A stretch of 6,214 nucleotides of DNA from the NCBI GenBank assembly GCA_937960725.1, contig CALGOY010000023.1, positions 1 to 6,214 on the forward strand. Reading direction: 5' to 3'. This document shows positions 6,208 to 6,214 of this stretch, one piece after another (position 1 is the stretch's first letter; the number at the start of each line of letters is the position of its first letter). Made by a program: the position numbers and the translations under genes. The notes below the pieces were generated by a model. The model was not told where the DNA came from. It did not search any database and saw nothing but the letters and a program-made list of their open reading frames with translations. This stretch comes from an uncultured Bacillota bacterium (GTDB lineage: Bacteria; Bacillota; Clostridia; Caldicoprobacterales; UBA3941).

Positions 6208-6214
6208 TCTCCTT
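6208..6214 (-). promoter_or_regulatory. Ribosome binding site of ftsH
   Basis: AAGGAGA at the right edge of the window lies seven bases before the ATG at 6200-6198. It supports this start, which gives a typical FtsH N-terminus: a short Lys-rich cytoplasmic tail and then the first membrane segment. The promoter lies outside the window. Confidence 0.75.

Noticed and set aside
1..6214. CRISPR array, tRNA, rRNA, insertion sequence or phage genes
   Set aside because: No regularly spaced direct repeats, cloverleaf sequences, transposase motifs or terminal inverted repeats with target duplications were seen.

Overview
The window looks like a piece of an anaerobic, low-GC Firmicute (clostridial) chromosome. 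The grounds are its AT-rich composition, AGGAGG-type ribosome binding sites, and a gene from the nickel CO-dehydrogenase/hybrid-cluster superfamily beside an FAD/NAD(P)H oxidoreductase. All genes lie on the minus strand, so the order of transcription runs from right to left: ftsH (6200 to 4367), a 527-base intergenic stretch, a CoA-disulfide-reductase-like flavoenzyme with a rhodanese domain (3839 to 2151), a short promoter region, then a cooS-like gene (2055 to 183) followed by a strong intrinsic terminator (151 to 101).

Only the middle gene is intact. The ftsH copy has a one-base frameshift just before the Walker A motif, an in-frame TAA in the protease domain, and an Asn where the third zinc ligand (Asp) should be. 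The cooS copy has lost about 35 bases near its 5' end. That loss shifts the frame and removes the stretch that normally carries the fourth cysteine of the B cluster. The rest of each reading frame is well preserved, so the lesions look recent, or (for the single-base ones) could be sequence errors.

The most interesting biology is in the cooS-like protein. It is a deviant CODH: the active-site cysteine equivalent to Cys295 of C. hydrogenoformans CODH-II is Glu, the catalytic His93 equivalent is Tyr, and two of the three further proton-channel histidines are replaced. The remaining C-cluster ligands and the active-site Lys are kept. Glu at that position is what hybrid cluster proteins use, so the ancestral product was more likely a CooS-V-like hybrid-cluster enzyme than a CO oxidiser. 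Its gene has its own sigma-A promoter and a perfect 11-bp inverted repeat in the leader, touching the ribosome binding site. With the adjacent flavoenzyme/sulfurtransferase, this suggests a redox or nitrosative/sulfur stress locus (inference).

The intergenic stretch between ftsH and the flavoenzyme holds several hairpins ending in an intrinsic terminator. The arms of two of them can pair with each other in alternative ways, as in an attenuator. Bases 1-100, beyond the cooS terminator, hold nothing I can support. I saw no RNA genes of known type, CRISPR arrays, insertion sequences or prophage genes.
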